Assembly: GCA_903900975.1 (NCBI GenBank)
Contig: CAIUPE010000086.1
Coordinates: forward strand, 1-46,358
DNA length: 46,358 nucleotides
Reading direction: 5' to 3'
Source of the DNA: an uncultured Hyphomicrobiales bacterium
GTDB taxonomy: Bacteria > Pseudomonadota > Alphaproteobacteria > Rhizobiales > Beijerinckiaceae
In this document: positions 25,512-32,931 of the stretch, one piece after another
How the letters are laid out: each line of letters begins with the position of its first letter
How positions within the stretch are numbered: the stretch's first letter is position 1
Position numbers and translations under genes: made by a program
Notes under the pieces: generated by a model
Database searches by the model: none
Told to the model about the DNA's origin: nothing
Seen by the model: the letters and a program-made list of their open reading frames with translations, nothing else

Positions 25512-27332
25512 ATGGATCTGTTTGGTGCGCTAAATAACGCTTTTAACGGGATGAACCGCACCCAGAATGCGCTGGCCGTCGTTGCCAAAAACGTGGCTGG
25601 CGCAAATCAGCCAGGCTATGTCGTCGAAGAATATATGGGAGATAGCGCTTCTGGCGCTAGCCCCGGCGGAGATGTGCGCCGGGTACTGGATGGCTATGTT
25701 CAGAAGCAGTTGTGGACGGAAACCTCGTCGGCGGGCTTTACGGGCGTGCAGAGCGATTATGTCAATCAACTCAATTCCATGTTCGGTGATCCTTCGTCAA
25801 CCAATACGATTGCTGCAAAATATGACGCATTTAACACGGCTCTGAAATCGCTTCAGTCCAGCCCGGGCGATTCTGCCGCCCAATCCTCCGCTTTGGCGGC
25901 AGCAGGAACGTTGGCCCAAATGATATCGTCAACGTCCAACGCGGTTCAGTCATTGCGTTCAAGCGCCGAGGATGCGATCGCGCAATCAACCACCGATGTG
26001 AATGCCGATCTCGCAAAAATTGCGGATATCAACAGGCAGATTCAAGGTAATCCAGACCCTAGTTTGCAGGATAGCCGAGACGCGGCCATAAGCGACCTCG
26101 CGTCATTGGTGGATGTAACGGTCAAGACCCAAAGTGATGGAACGGTTTCGATCTCAACGCGGTCGGGTATTTCGTTGGTCGATGGAGCGACGGCCGGGAA
26201 ATTAACTTTTAATAGCAAAAGTCCTCTATCAGCCACTGCACTTTATAGCACCGATCCAACCAAGAGTGGTGTCGGTTCGCTAACATTGACGGGTCCCTCC
26301 GGTGGCTCGGTCGACCTGATGGCAAGCGGTGGAATACAAGGCGGCAAGTTGGGCGGCTTAATCGACCTTCGCGACAATTTGTTGCCGAAGGCCCAATCGC
26401 AGCTCGACGATTTAGCCGCCGGGCTGGCCTCGACATTGTCCGATAAGACGGTAGCCGGTACGGCCGTGACAAACGGCATGCAGGTCGATCTTACCGGCCT
26501 GCAAAGCGGCAATAAAGTCCATCTCGACTATACGGATTCGAGCGGTAAATCCCATCATGTCTCGATTGTTCGGGTCGACGATGCCAGCCAATTGCCCTTG
26601 GCCAATTCGGCTACCGATGACCCGAATGACGAGGTGATCGGGGTGAGCTTTGCTGGAGGTGTGGCCGGAGCCTTGTCCAGCCTTCAATCGGGCCTTGACG
26701 GCTTGGGCGGCGGCTTGACGGCGCAAATTGGCTCGAATGGGTCTATGCTTAGCATAACCGCCACTTCGCCAGCTTCGGTGACGGCGCTGTCGGCAACGAT
26801 CACCAATACGGCGTTGCAAGGGCAGGGGACGGCGTTGCCCGTGTTTACCGACTCACCGAACGGATTGCCCTATACGGGATCATTGGACGGAGTTGATCAA
26901 AGAGTAGGCTTTGCCAGTCGTATCGTCGTTAATCCGCAACTTTTATCGAATCCTTCTGCGCTCTCAACCTATTTGGCCTCAGGTAGCGCAGGTGACCCAA
27001 CGCGGATTAATGATCTGGTCGATCGTCTGAACAATGGCGGGGTAGACGTAACGCCTCAATCTGGATTGGGTATCACTTCCGGCAATGCGACGGTCGGTTC
27101 GCTGATCCGGCAGATTGCTCAGACGCAAGCCAATGACACAAATAGATTGACGAGCCTCAACACGAGCCAATCGACCATTCTTGCATCAATTCAGAGCCGA
27201 TTTAACCAAACGTCCGGCGTCAATATGGATCAGGAACTGACCAATATGACGCAACTGCAAAATGTTTATACCGCGAATGCGCGCGTGCTGACCGCCGTTA
27301 AAGACATGTTTGATGTCTTGATGCGGATGTAG
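25512..27332 (+). CDS. flgK: Flagellar hook-associated protein 1 (FlgK)
   Basis: Hook-filament junction protein of 606 residues. The N-terminal motif NAFNGMNRTQNALAVVAKNV followed by AGANQPGYV is the axial-protein signature. The C-terminus has MDQELTNMTQLQNVYTANAR and VLTAVKDMFDVLMRM. The middle is a variable, Ser/Thr/Gly-rich domain. A GTG directly before the ATG could also serve as start. The intergenic distance to flgL is 16 bp. Confidence 0.94.
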   Translation: MDLFGALNNAFNGMNRTQNALAVVAKNVAGANQPGYVVEEYMGDSASGASPGGDVRRVLDGYVQKQLWTETSSAGFTGVQSDYVNQLNSMFGDPSSTNTIAAKYDAFNTALKSLQSSPGDSAAQSSALAAAGTLAQMISSTSNAVQSLRSSAEDAIAQSTTDVNADLAKIADINRQIQGNPDPSLQDSRDAAISDLASLVDVTVKTQSDGTVSISTRSGISLVDGATAGKLTFNSKSPLSATALYSTDPTKSGVGSLTLTGPSGGSVDLMASGGIQGGKLGGLIDLRDNLLPKAQSQLDDLAAGLASTLSDKTVAGTAVTNGMQVDLTGLQSGNKVHLDYTDSSGKSHHVSIVRVDDASQLPLANSATDDPNDEVIGVSFAGGVAGALSSLQSGLDGLGGGLTAQIGSNGSMLSITATSPASVTALSATITNTALQGQGTALPVFTDSPNGLPYTGSLDGVDQRVGFASRIVVNPQLLSNPSALSTYLASGSAGDPTRINDLVDRLNNGGVDVTPQSGLGITSGNATVGSLIRQIAQTQANDTNRLTSLNTSQSTILASIQSRFNQTSGVNMDQELTNMTQLQNVYTANARVLTAVKDMFDVLMRM

Positions 27333-27348
27333 GGAAGGGTAAACCATC

Positions 27349-28884
27349 ATGACAATTTCAGGTCTAGGTGCGAATAGCCTTTGGAATAGCTGGGTGCCTG
27401 ACACCTTAACGCAAATTCATACCACGTTAAACACGACCGCCCAGCAAATGGCGACGGGAAAAGTCGGTCAAACCTACGCGTCTTTTGGCGATAATGCGGC
27501 GAAAAGTATCGATTTGCAGTCAAAATTGTCTGAAATTACGGCAAGCGGCCTCGGTATCACCGCCGTCAATACCAGCCTATCAATGGCCAGCGATGCCCTT
27601 ACCGCGATTACAGATTTGGCCTCCAGTGCCAGCGCTGGGCCGTTGAGCCCGCTGCAGTCCAATACGCCGACGGCCAGAGCCGGGGTCCAGTCCAGCCTTC
27701 GGCAAGATGTTGGCGCCCTGTTGGACTATATGAACACGCAGGACGGAGATAGTTATGTCTTTGGCGGGCGCGTTCAGGACAAGAAGCCCGCTCTTGACCT
27801 TTCAACCGTTCTCGATGGCGACCCCACGACCGGAAAAATAGGCTTATCCGGCTATATCGCCGAACGGCAGGCTGCCGACCTCGGGGCGAACGGACTCGGA
27901 CGGCTCAACCTTAGCTTACCATCGGGCGGAACAACCGTATCGCTGGGTGAGGAAGCCGCAGGGCTTCCGTTCGGGATGACCCTGAATTCGGTTTCGTCGA
28001 CGATGGACAACGCCACTACCGCGCTGTCATCGACGGCACCTAAAACGCTCGATATTGCCTTTACGGGCGTCCCTACGGTCGGAAGCACACTTAATGTGAC
28101 GCTCAATTTGCCGGATGGGAGCACAACGAATGTGACCCTCACGGCGAGTGCCTCGGCTGGTACCAATCAGTTTGTTGTTGGGTCCGATGCCGCCACAACG
28201 GCAGCCAATTTCAAAGCGGCATTGTCATCTTCACTGCAAACGACCGCGTCTAGCGCGCTGGCTAATGCATCGGCGATGAAGGCATCGAAGGATTTTTTCT
28301 CCGGATCTCTTACATCTCCCCCTCAACGCGTTGCGATTCCATCGGGCGGGTCTGCCGCAACCGCGACGGGTTTTGTCACAGATCCTGTGGCCAATGCGGC
28401 CAATACCGTCATCTGGTATCAGGGTACGGATGCCAATGAGAGTGGCGATCCGCTAAACGACCGGGTGATGCAATTGCCTTCCGGCATTTCAGTCGGTTTC
28501 GGAGTAAGGGGAAATCAGGCCGGATTTGCGGATTTGCTAGCTGCGATGGGCGCGGGTGCTGTCGTCAAACTGTCGACGACCGACGAAACCCTGGCCGAAA
28601 ATCAGATCAGTGATCTCGCGCAACGGGCAAAAGCCGGCGTGGTTCAAGCGCAGACCGACCTACAGCCAACGATTTTGGCACTGGCCAACGCCCAAACACA
28701 GACGAAAGACGCGAGCGATCAAAATACCGCGTCGGGCAACGTTTTGACATCCATGATGAGTGCGATCGCGGACGCATCGCCCGAGCAAACGGCCGCGCAG
28801 CTCTCGCAACTGCAAACCCAGTTGCAAGTCGCGTATCAAGTAACGGCCAGTCTTTTAAAAATGACCTTGGCCACCTACCTTTGA
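27349..28884 (+). CDS. flgL: Flagellar hook-associated protein 3 (FlgL), long form
   Basis: Second junction protein between hook and filament, 511 residues. The N-terminal helix QIHTTLNTTAQQMATGKVG resembles the flagellin D0/D1 region, and the C-terminus (AQLSQLQTQLQVAYQVTASL) fits FlgL. It is clearly longer than typical FlgL proteins of about 300-400 residues. The extra length lies in a Ser/Thr/Ala-rich middle region, including a stretch LNVTLNLPDGSTTNVTLTAS. AAGGG precedes the start. A bidirectional-looking stem-loop follows. Confidence 0.9.
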   Translation: MTISGLGANSLWNSWVPDTLTQIHTTLNTTAQQMATGKVGQTYASFGDNAAKSIDLQSKLSEITASGLGITAVNTSLSMASDALTAITDLASSASAGPLSPLQSNTPTARAGVQSSLRQDVGALLDYMNTQDGDSYVFGGRVQDKKPALDLSTVLDGDPTTGKIGLSGYIAERQAADLGANGLGRLNLSLPSGGTTVSLGEEAAGLPFGMTLNSVSSTMDNATTALSSTAPKTLDIAFTGVPTVGSTLNVTLNLPDGSTTNVTLTASASAGTNQFVVGSDAATTAANFKAALSSSLQTTASSALANASAMKASKDFFSGSLTSPPQRVAIPSGGSAATATGFVTDPVANAANTVIWYQGTDANESGDPLNDRVMQLPSGISVGFGVRGNQAGFADLLAAMGAGAVVKLSTTDETLAENQISDLAQRAKAGVVQAQTDLQPTILALANAQTQTKDASDQNTASGNVLTSMMSAIADASPEQTAAQLSQLQTQLQVAYQVTASLLKMTLATYL

Positions 28885-28909
28885 GCTGTTCAGTCGGCAA
28901 TAACGTAAA

Positions 28910-28938
28910 AAGGCCGAACGATTCAATCGTCCGGCCTT
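28910..28938 (-). terminator. Terminator between flgL and flaF
   Basis: AAGGCCG-a-ACGA and TCGT-c-CGGCCTT form a stem of twelve positions with one mismatch and a five-base loop. On the minus strand it is followed by TTTTACGTTATT, so it mainly serves flaF. It may also stop flgL transcription. Confidence 0.7.
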
Positions 28939-28958
28939 GCGTCATAAGAGGCGAGGGG

Positions 28959-29336
28959 TCACGCGGCGACGGCAGGCTCCACCGATAATCCAGAGGCCAC
29001 GTTTCGATTGATATCAATCAGGGCATCCAGATCGGAGGCCTTTGGATCGACGATCAAATCAAGCGACCGATTGAAAATAAAGATCGCGATCGCTGCGATA
29101 TTGCGCTTCAGGTCGGTAGGAAGCGGTGAATCGGCCTCGGTTGCTGCTGTCGCCAGGATTGTCCATAATTTGCGGTTATAGATAACGGCTGGATCAAGAT
29201 CAGATCGGTCAGTCTCCCAATGGTCCTGCACGGCTTTCAGGCGGTACGCGGCTTTCATCAATAATGCCGCTTCAATTTGCCTCGGGGTGTCTCCTGCTTT
29301 CGCCGTTTTCTGATAGGCGTTCATGGCGTAATTCAT
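28959..29336 (-). CDS. flaF: Flagellar biosynthesis regulator FlaF
   Basis: A 125-residue alphaproteobacterial FlaF protein, a factor needed for flagellin synthesis or secretion that acts together with FlbT. It begins MNYAMNAYQKTAKAGDTPRQ, and the family signature includes WTILATAATEADSPLPTDLK and IAAIAIFIFNRSLDLI. AAGGAG lies ten bases before ATG 29336, inside flbT. The first 65 bp overlap the end of flbT in another frame, so translation is probably coupled. Confidence 0.9.
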   Translation of the reverse strand: MNYAMNAYQKTAKAGDTPRQIEAALLMKAAYRLKAVQDHWETDRSDLDPAVIYNRKLWTILATAATEADSPLPTDLKRNIAAIAIFIFNRSLDLIVDPKASDLDALIDINRNVASGLSVEPAVAA

Positions 29337-29712
29337 GATGAATAAGCTCCTTTTCGTAGTCGATAAGGCTGCGTGTTGCCTTGATGGCTTTGTAAATATC
29401 GCCTGCGATCACATGGTCCGTGATGGTGCTAATGAGCGGCCATGCACTGGGGGCTGCCGCCATAAAGGCGTCGATCAGAGTGATGAAACTGTTGCGGTGG
29501 GAGGCCGTATCGTTGTCGAGATACATTAATTGCAAAATGAAATAGATCCGTTTGGCCGGAGTGTCGGCTGCACTCGCGGTGAGGATATCGCGCTCGCGCA
29601 TGATGGCCGTGTCGCCCTCGATGAAAAGTTTGCTTCGGGCGTCACCGTTTCGAATTACGGCAGTGCCAATCACAATCCGCTCATTGGGCTTTAATTCGAC
29701 TTTGAGGGCCAT
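29272..29712 (-). CDS. flbT: Flagellin mRNA regulator FlbT
   Basis: A 146-residue FlbT protein. In Caulobacter it binds the 5' untranslated region of flagellin mRNA and lowers its stability until the hook is finished. It begins MALKVELKPNERIVIGTAVI and has the conserved RIYFILQLMYLDNDTA. It lies directly downstream of flagellin on the same strand but after the flagellin terminator. Expression therefore needs its own promoter or read-through. Confidence 0.93.
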   Translation of the reverse strand: MALKVELKPNERIVIGTAVIRNGDARSKLFIEGDTAIMRERDILTASAADTPAKRIYFILQLMYLDNDTASHRNSFITLIDAFMAAAPSAWPLISTITDHVIAGDIYKAIKATRSLIDYEKELIHHELRHERLSENGESRRHPEAN

Positions 29713-29741
29713 GGCTCTAATGTGCTTTGCATGCGACCGCT

Positions 29742-29770
29742 AAAAATGGACCCGGAAAAATCCGGGTCCA
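29742..29770 (-). terminator. Flagellin terminator
   Basis: TGGACCCGGA-AAAA-TCCGGGTCCA is a perfect ten-base-pair hairpin. On the minus strand it is followed by TTTTT. It lies about 70 bp after the flagellin stop and just before flbT. Confidence 0.9.
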
Positions 29771-29840
29771 CCCAACGTGACGTACATCTTTTAAGGAAGA
29801 ATGAACGTTACGTCATTTAATAGAATTTTCATCGCTTACC

Positions 29841-31055
29841 TTATGGGAAGAGACGGGTAATGGCGGCGTTCGCTTGCGAGGCCAGCGAAAGGGTCGATTG
29901 TGCCAATTGCTGCTGGGTATTCAGAGCCAGCAAGTTGGCCGATTCTTGGTTCTGGTCGGCTGCCGTCAAGCCATCCGCGCCGGCGTTCAAGGTATCCACC
30001 ATATTTTTGGTGAAGGTTGATCGGTTTTGAATAACCGTTTGGTTCGCCGCAAAAACGGCAGACTGCGCCGCAATCTTATCGGAGGCACGCTTAAGATTGG
30101 CCGAGGCTACATCCACGTCGTCGTTGCTGATAAAATTGTTGGTCGAGTTGGCAATCCCGAGTTCACCATTGGCCGTGTAATTGACGCTGGCAACGTTAAT
30201 CGAGCTGGTGCCCGTTTCATTAAACGTCACTTTAAGATCTTGGCCCTGGAGCAAATTAATGCCGCCATAACTTGAATCCTGAATGGTTTGATCGATCTGC
30301 TTTAAGATGTCGTCAAACTGCGATGCAATCGAGGCTCGGGTCGTGTCGACAAAGCTAGTCCCTGATTTATCGACAGCGCTGCCCTCATTGGTTTTGGTGC
30401 CGAGGAAGCTTTGCAAATTTGTCGTGGTATCGCTTGATGTTAGGGAGACCGTTTGGCCGGACGTTGAGGTGAGTTGCAAGTTGCCGCCGACCAGTGCCGC
30501 CTTAATAGCGGTTCCGGAGCCATTGGGATTTAAAGTGGTGTCACCGTTGATTTGGTCGATGAGATCCTGAACAGTTACAACATTTTTTTTCGAAGCATCA
30601 GCGGTTCCGGTGGCTAGCTGAACATTAAAATCGACTGCCGTACCTGTTCCTACCTTCAGTGAAAAGGTCGTTCCACCAGTTAGGCCGTCCGCTGCCAGTG
30701 CGTCAGTCGTTTTAAGCGAAGTTGCACGCGTGCCCGTTAACGTATTGTTCTGACCCGACTGACTGGCTTTACCCGTGAGACCCTTTGCTGCGTCAATCAG
30801 CGAATTGACGGAGTCTAGGCCTTTGCTGGTAGCCTGCATCACCGAGGACGCCTGTGTCATATCGTCCATCAAATTGGACAAATCGGTCGCGCGGCTGGTG
30901 AGGTTTTGCGCGCGGAAATAGCTGCTTGGATTATCGAGCGCCGAGTTAACACGTTTGCCGGATGCAAGGCGCAGTTGAGCCTGTTGAACCTGCTGCTGGT
31001 TAGATTGAAGGGTCTGAAGCGCGCCGCGCATGCCGGCGGAAAGAGAAATAGTCAT
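29841..31055 (-). CDS. Flagellin
   Basis: Filament protein of 404 residues. It has the conserved N-terminal D0/D1 region (QQAQLRLASGKRVNSALDNP) and C-terminal region (LAQSTLSLASQANAAITRLF). The middle domain is short and Ser/Thr/Gly-rich. It resembles the caulobacter/bradyrhizobium-type flagellins with the SSYFRAQNL segment. AAGGTGAT lies seven bases before the ATG. A six-base-pair hairpin sits in the leader, and AT-rich repeats lie further upstream. It is the only flagellin gene in the window. The level is probably controlled after transcription by FlbT and FlaF. Confidence 0.95.
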   Translation of the reverse strand: MTISLSAGMRGALQTLQSNQQQVQQAQLRLASGKRVNSALDNPSSYFRAQNLTSRATDLSNLMDDMTQASSVMQATSKGLDSVNSLIDAAKGLTGKASQSGQNNTLTGTRATSLKTTDALAADGLTGGTTFSLKVGTGTAVDFNVQLATGTADASKKNVVTVQDLIDQINGDTTLNPNGSGTAIKAALVGGNLQLTSTSGQTVSLTSSDTTTNLQSFLGTKTNEGSAVDKSGTSFVDTTRASIASQFDDILKQIDQTIQDSSYGGINLLQGQDLKVTFNETGTSSINVASVNYTANGELGIANSTNNFISNDDVDVASANLKRASDKIAAQSAVFAANQTVIQNRSTFTKNMVDTLNAGADGLTAADQNQESANLLALNTQQQLAQSTLSLASQANAAITRLFP

Positions 31056-31088
31056 AATTTATCACCTTCTGGTTGAATAATATAAGAA

Positions 31089-31104
31089 CTACTCTTCTGA
31101 GTAG
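31089..31104 (-). promoter_or_regulatory. Hairpin in the flagellin leader
   Basis: CTACTC-AGAA-GAGTAG (minus strand) is a perfect six-base-pair stem with a four-base loop. It ends about 33 bases upstream of the flagellin ATG and is a candidate target for FlbT. Confidence 0.45.
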
Positions 31105-31124
31105 GTCAATTTCGCTTTTAACGT

Positions 31125-31172
31125 GCAATTTTAAAAATATAATTGCAAAAATAGTTGCAATTTTAGATTATA
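31125..31172. repeat. AT-rich repeat cluster upstream of flagellin
   Basis: GCAATTTTA occurs twice (31125-31133 and 31157-31165) with an inverted copy of its core, TAATTGC, between them. A TATAAT hexamer on the minus strand follows at 31172-31167. This is the most AT-rich stretch of the window and probably belongs to the flagellin promoter region; the exact promoter is not clear. Confidence 0.4.
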
Positions 31173-31339
31173 ACGTTAAGTCAATTTTCAACCAGAGATC
31201 ATGGTAGCGGAAGGGTAAAGAGCGTTGTTAAAGGGCAAGGCATGGCCTTAGGCCGATGCGGAAATTCCGATAAATTCATTCCAAGCATCAGTTGTTTGGT
31301 GTAGGGTATTGGGCAAAGCGGGATGGAGTTTTAAGATTT

Positions 31340-31861
31340 ATGCGGAAGATTTGGAATCATATTGGGCCGCATCCTGCGCCCTATAATCATCGCGAACATG
31401 TTTTGGCTGCCTTCGGTGCCTTGGGCGCGATTGGTTTGATTGCTCTTTTAAATGTGATCATGACCGGCAGTTTACTCACGTCGCTGCCGCTTGTTGCGCC
31501 AATGGGGGCGTCTGCAGTGATCGTGTTTTGTCTGCCCAATAGTCCATTGGCGCGCCCTTGGAACGTTGTGATCGGTAACGTCGCCAGTGCTCTTGTTGGT
31601 GTCGTCTGTGCGCGGTTTATACCGCAGGTCGAAATTGCTGCAGCAGTTGCGGTCTGTGCCGCCATTACCGGTATGGCGCTATCGCGCTCGTTGCATCCGC
31701 CGGGCGGAGCAGTGGCTTTGACCGCGGTGCTATCGGGCGCACCGATTAAAGATCTTGGCTTTGCTTTCGCTGTTAATCCGGTGTTTTTGTCGTCGCTTAC
31801 GCTGGTTTTAGCGGCAATCGGTTTTCATTCGATCAAAACGCGCTTGGCGAAAGCCGCTTAA
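31340..31861 (+). CDS. HPP family membrane protein
   Basis: A 173-residue inner-membrane protein with about four membrane helices and the family signature SLHPPGGAVALTAVL. HPP proteins are poorly characterised; some members have been linked to nitrite transport in plastids. GGAG lies 11 bases before ATG 31340, and an upstream TTG at 31292 is less likely. The hydrophobic segments include VLAAFGALGAIGLIALLNVI and LPLVAPMGASAVIVFCLPNS. The gene converges on fdsD with 8 bp between the stops. Confidence 0.9.
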   Translation: MRKIWNHIGPHPAPYNHREHVLAAFGALGAIGLIALLNVIMTGSLLTSLPLVAPMGASAVIVFCLPNSPLARPWNVVIGNVASALVGVVCARFIPQVEIAAAVAVCAAITGMALSRSLHPPGGAVALTAVLSGAPIKDLGFAFAVNPVFLSSLTLVLAAIGFHSIKTRLAKAA

Positions 31862-31869
31862 GGTTAGTT

Positions 31870-32106
31870 TTAACGCAGCTTAGCGACCGCTTTTGCAACC
31901 AAAGGTGTCATGCCAGACTCTGGCGTAGAATCAATATAGGCGAACAGCTCCTCTCGCATTTTCCTGTTCCAGAACTTTGCGATGTGGTCGCGAATGCCCT
32001 CAACGCCTTCCGCTTCCGGATAGCTCTTAAAAAAATCGCCCATCTGGTTCGCCATTTTGACAAGCTTAACGGGACCGATCACGGTTTCATGGGTTGCAGT
32101 GTTCAT
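31870..32106 (-). CDS. fdsD: NAD-dependent formate dehydrogenase delta subunit
   Basis: A 78-residue protein of the FdsD family, beginning MNTATHETVIGPVKLVKMAN and containing FKSYPEAEGVEGIRDHIAKF. It is a small subunit of, or assembly factor for, the soluble molybdenum formate dehydrogenase. Its ATG overlaps the fdhD stop as ATGA, so the two are translationally coupled. It is the last gene of the fds operon. Confidence 0.92.
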   Translation of the reverse strand: MNTATHETVIGPVKLVKMANQMGDFFKSYPEAEGVEGIRDHIAKFWNRKMREELFAYIDSTPESGMTPLVAKAVAKLR

Positions 32107-32921
32107 GCGCATTTCTCCAGAATGAGGTCGGGCATATGGCCCGTAAAATGGGTTGCGCCATCGGCGCGGGCGATAGCGTAAAGCGTAATGCCGAGCGCTT
32201 CTGCGCGCTCAATGGCAAGGCTTGTGGGCGCTGAAACGGCAATGAGCGTTGCGACGCCAAACGAAGCCGTCTTCTCAACCATTTCATACGAGCATCGGCT
32301 GGTAATCAGAATAAACCCCGATTGCGGATCGATGCTCTGGCGCAGAGCGCTACCGATCAGCTTGTCCAGCGCATTGTGGCGGCCAACATCCTCGCGCGCC
32401 ATGATAACGCTACCCGATGGGTCGCACCACGCGGCGGCGTGGACGGCACGCGTAAGGTCATTTAGCGGCTGGTGCACACCTAATTCACTCACAGCGCGGT
32501 GAATGGCATTTATCTCGATATAGGGGCCCTGTGCCACGCGCTCCGATGCTGAGGGGAGGGCATTGATATCGTCAATGCCGCAAACGCCGCATCCGGTTCG
32601 CCCCGTCATCGCGCGTTGGCGCGAGAGGTGCGAGGATAGCCGCTCGGGGACGAGATCAACGCGTGCGCGCAAACCTTTCGGGTGCGCTTCAACTGTCACG
32701 CGCCGAATATCACCGCTCGATGCAATAACGCCTTCGGTGAAGCTGAAGCCGTAAACGAAATCTTCGATATCGTCCGGCGTAACCATCATCACGGCATAGG
32801 GTATCGTGCCATAAACGATCTCGACCGGAGTCTCGATCGGAACCGCGCGCGAGCCTTGCATTGCCTTCGCTGTCGCAAAGGAGATGCTGCCGGCTCGTAC
32901 CTCGCGCGATCCGGTTGTCAC
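32103..32921 (-). CDS. fdhD: Formate dehydrogenase accessory sulfurtransferase FdhD
   Basis: A 272-residue maturation factor that delivers sulfur to the molybdenum cofactor of formate dehydrogenase. It has the catalytic cysteine loop GRTGCGVCGIDD and the conserved PVEIVYGTIPYAVMMVTP and VGRHNALDKLIG segments. It starts with GTG at 32921, with GAGG five bases upstream, 10 bp after the fdsA stop. It lies within the fds operon between fdsA and fdsD. Confidence 0.95.
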   Translation of the reverse strand: MTTGSREVRAGSISFATAKAMQGSRAVPIETPVEIVYGTIPYAVMMVTPDDIEDFVYGFSFTEGVIASSGDIRRVTVEAHPKGLRARVDLVPERLSSHLSRQRAMTGRTGCGVCGIDDINALPSASERVAQGPYIEINAIHRAVSELGVHQPLNDLTRAVHAAAWCDPSGSVIMAREDVGRHNALDKLIGSALRQSIDPQSGFILITSRCSYEMVEKTASFGVATLIAVSAPTSLAIERAEALGITLYAIARADGATHFTGHMPDLILEKCA

Positions 32922-32931
32922 AGTGCCTCGC

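Noticed and set aside
31167-31172. Perfect TATAAT on the minus strand upstream of flagellin as a sigma-70 promoter
   Set aside because: No acceptable -35 hexamer at 16-18 bp; in an AT-rich stretch the hexamer is expected by chance, so it is only mentioned as part of the repeat cluster.
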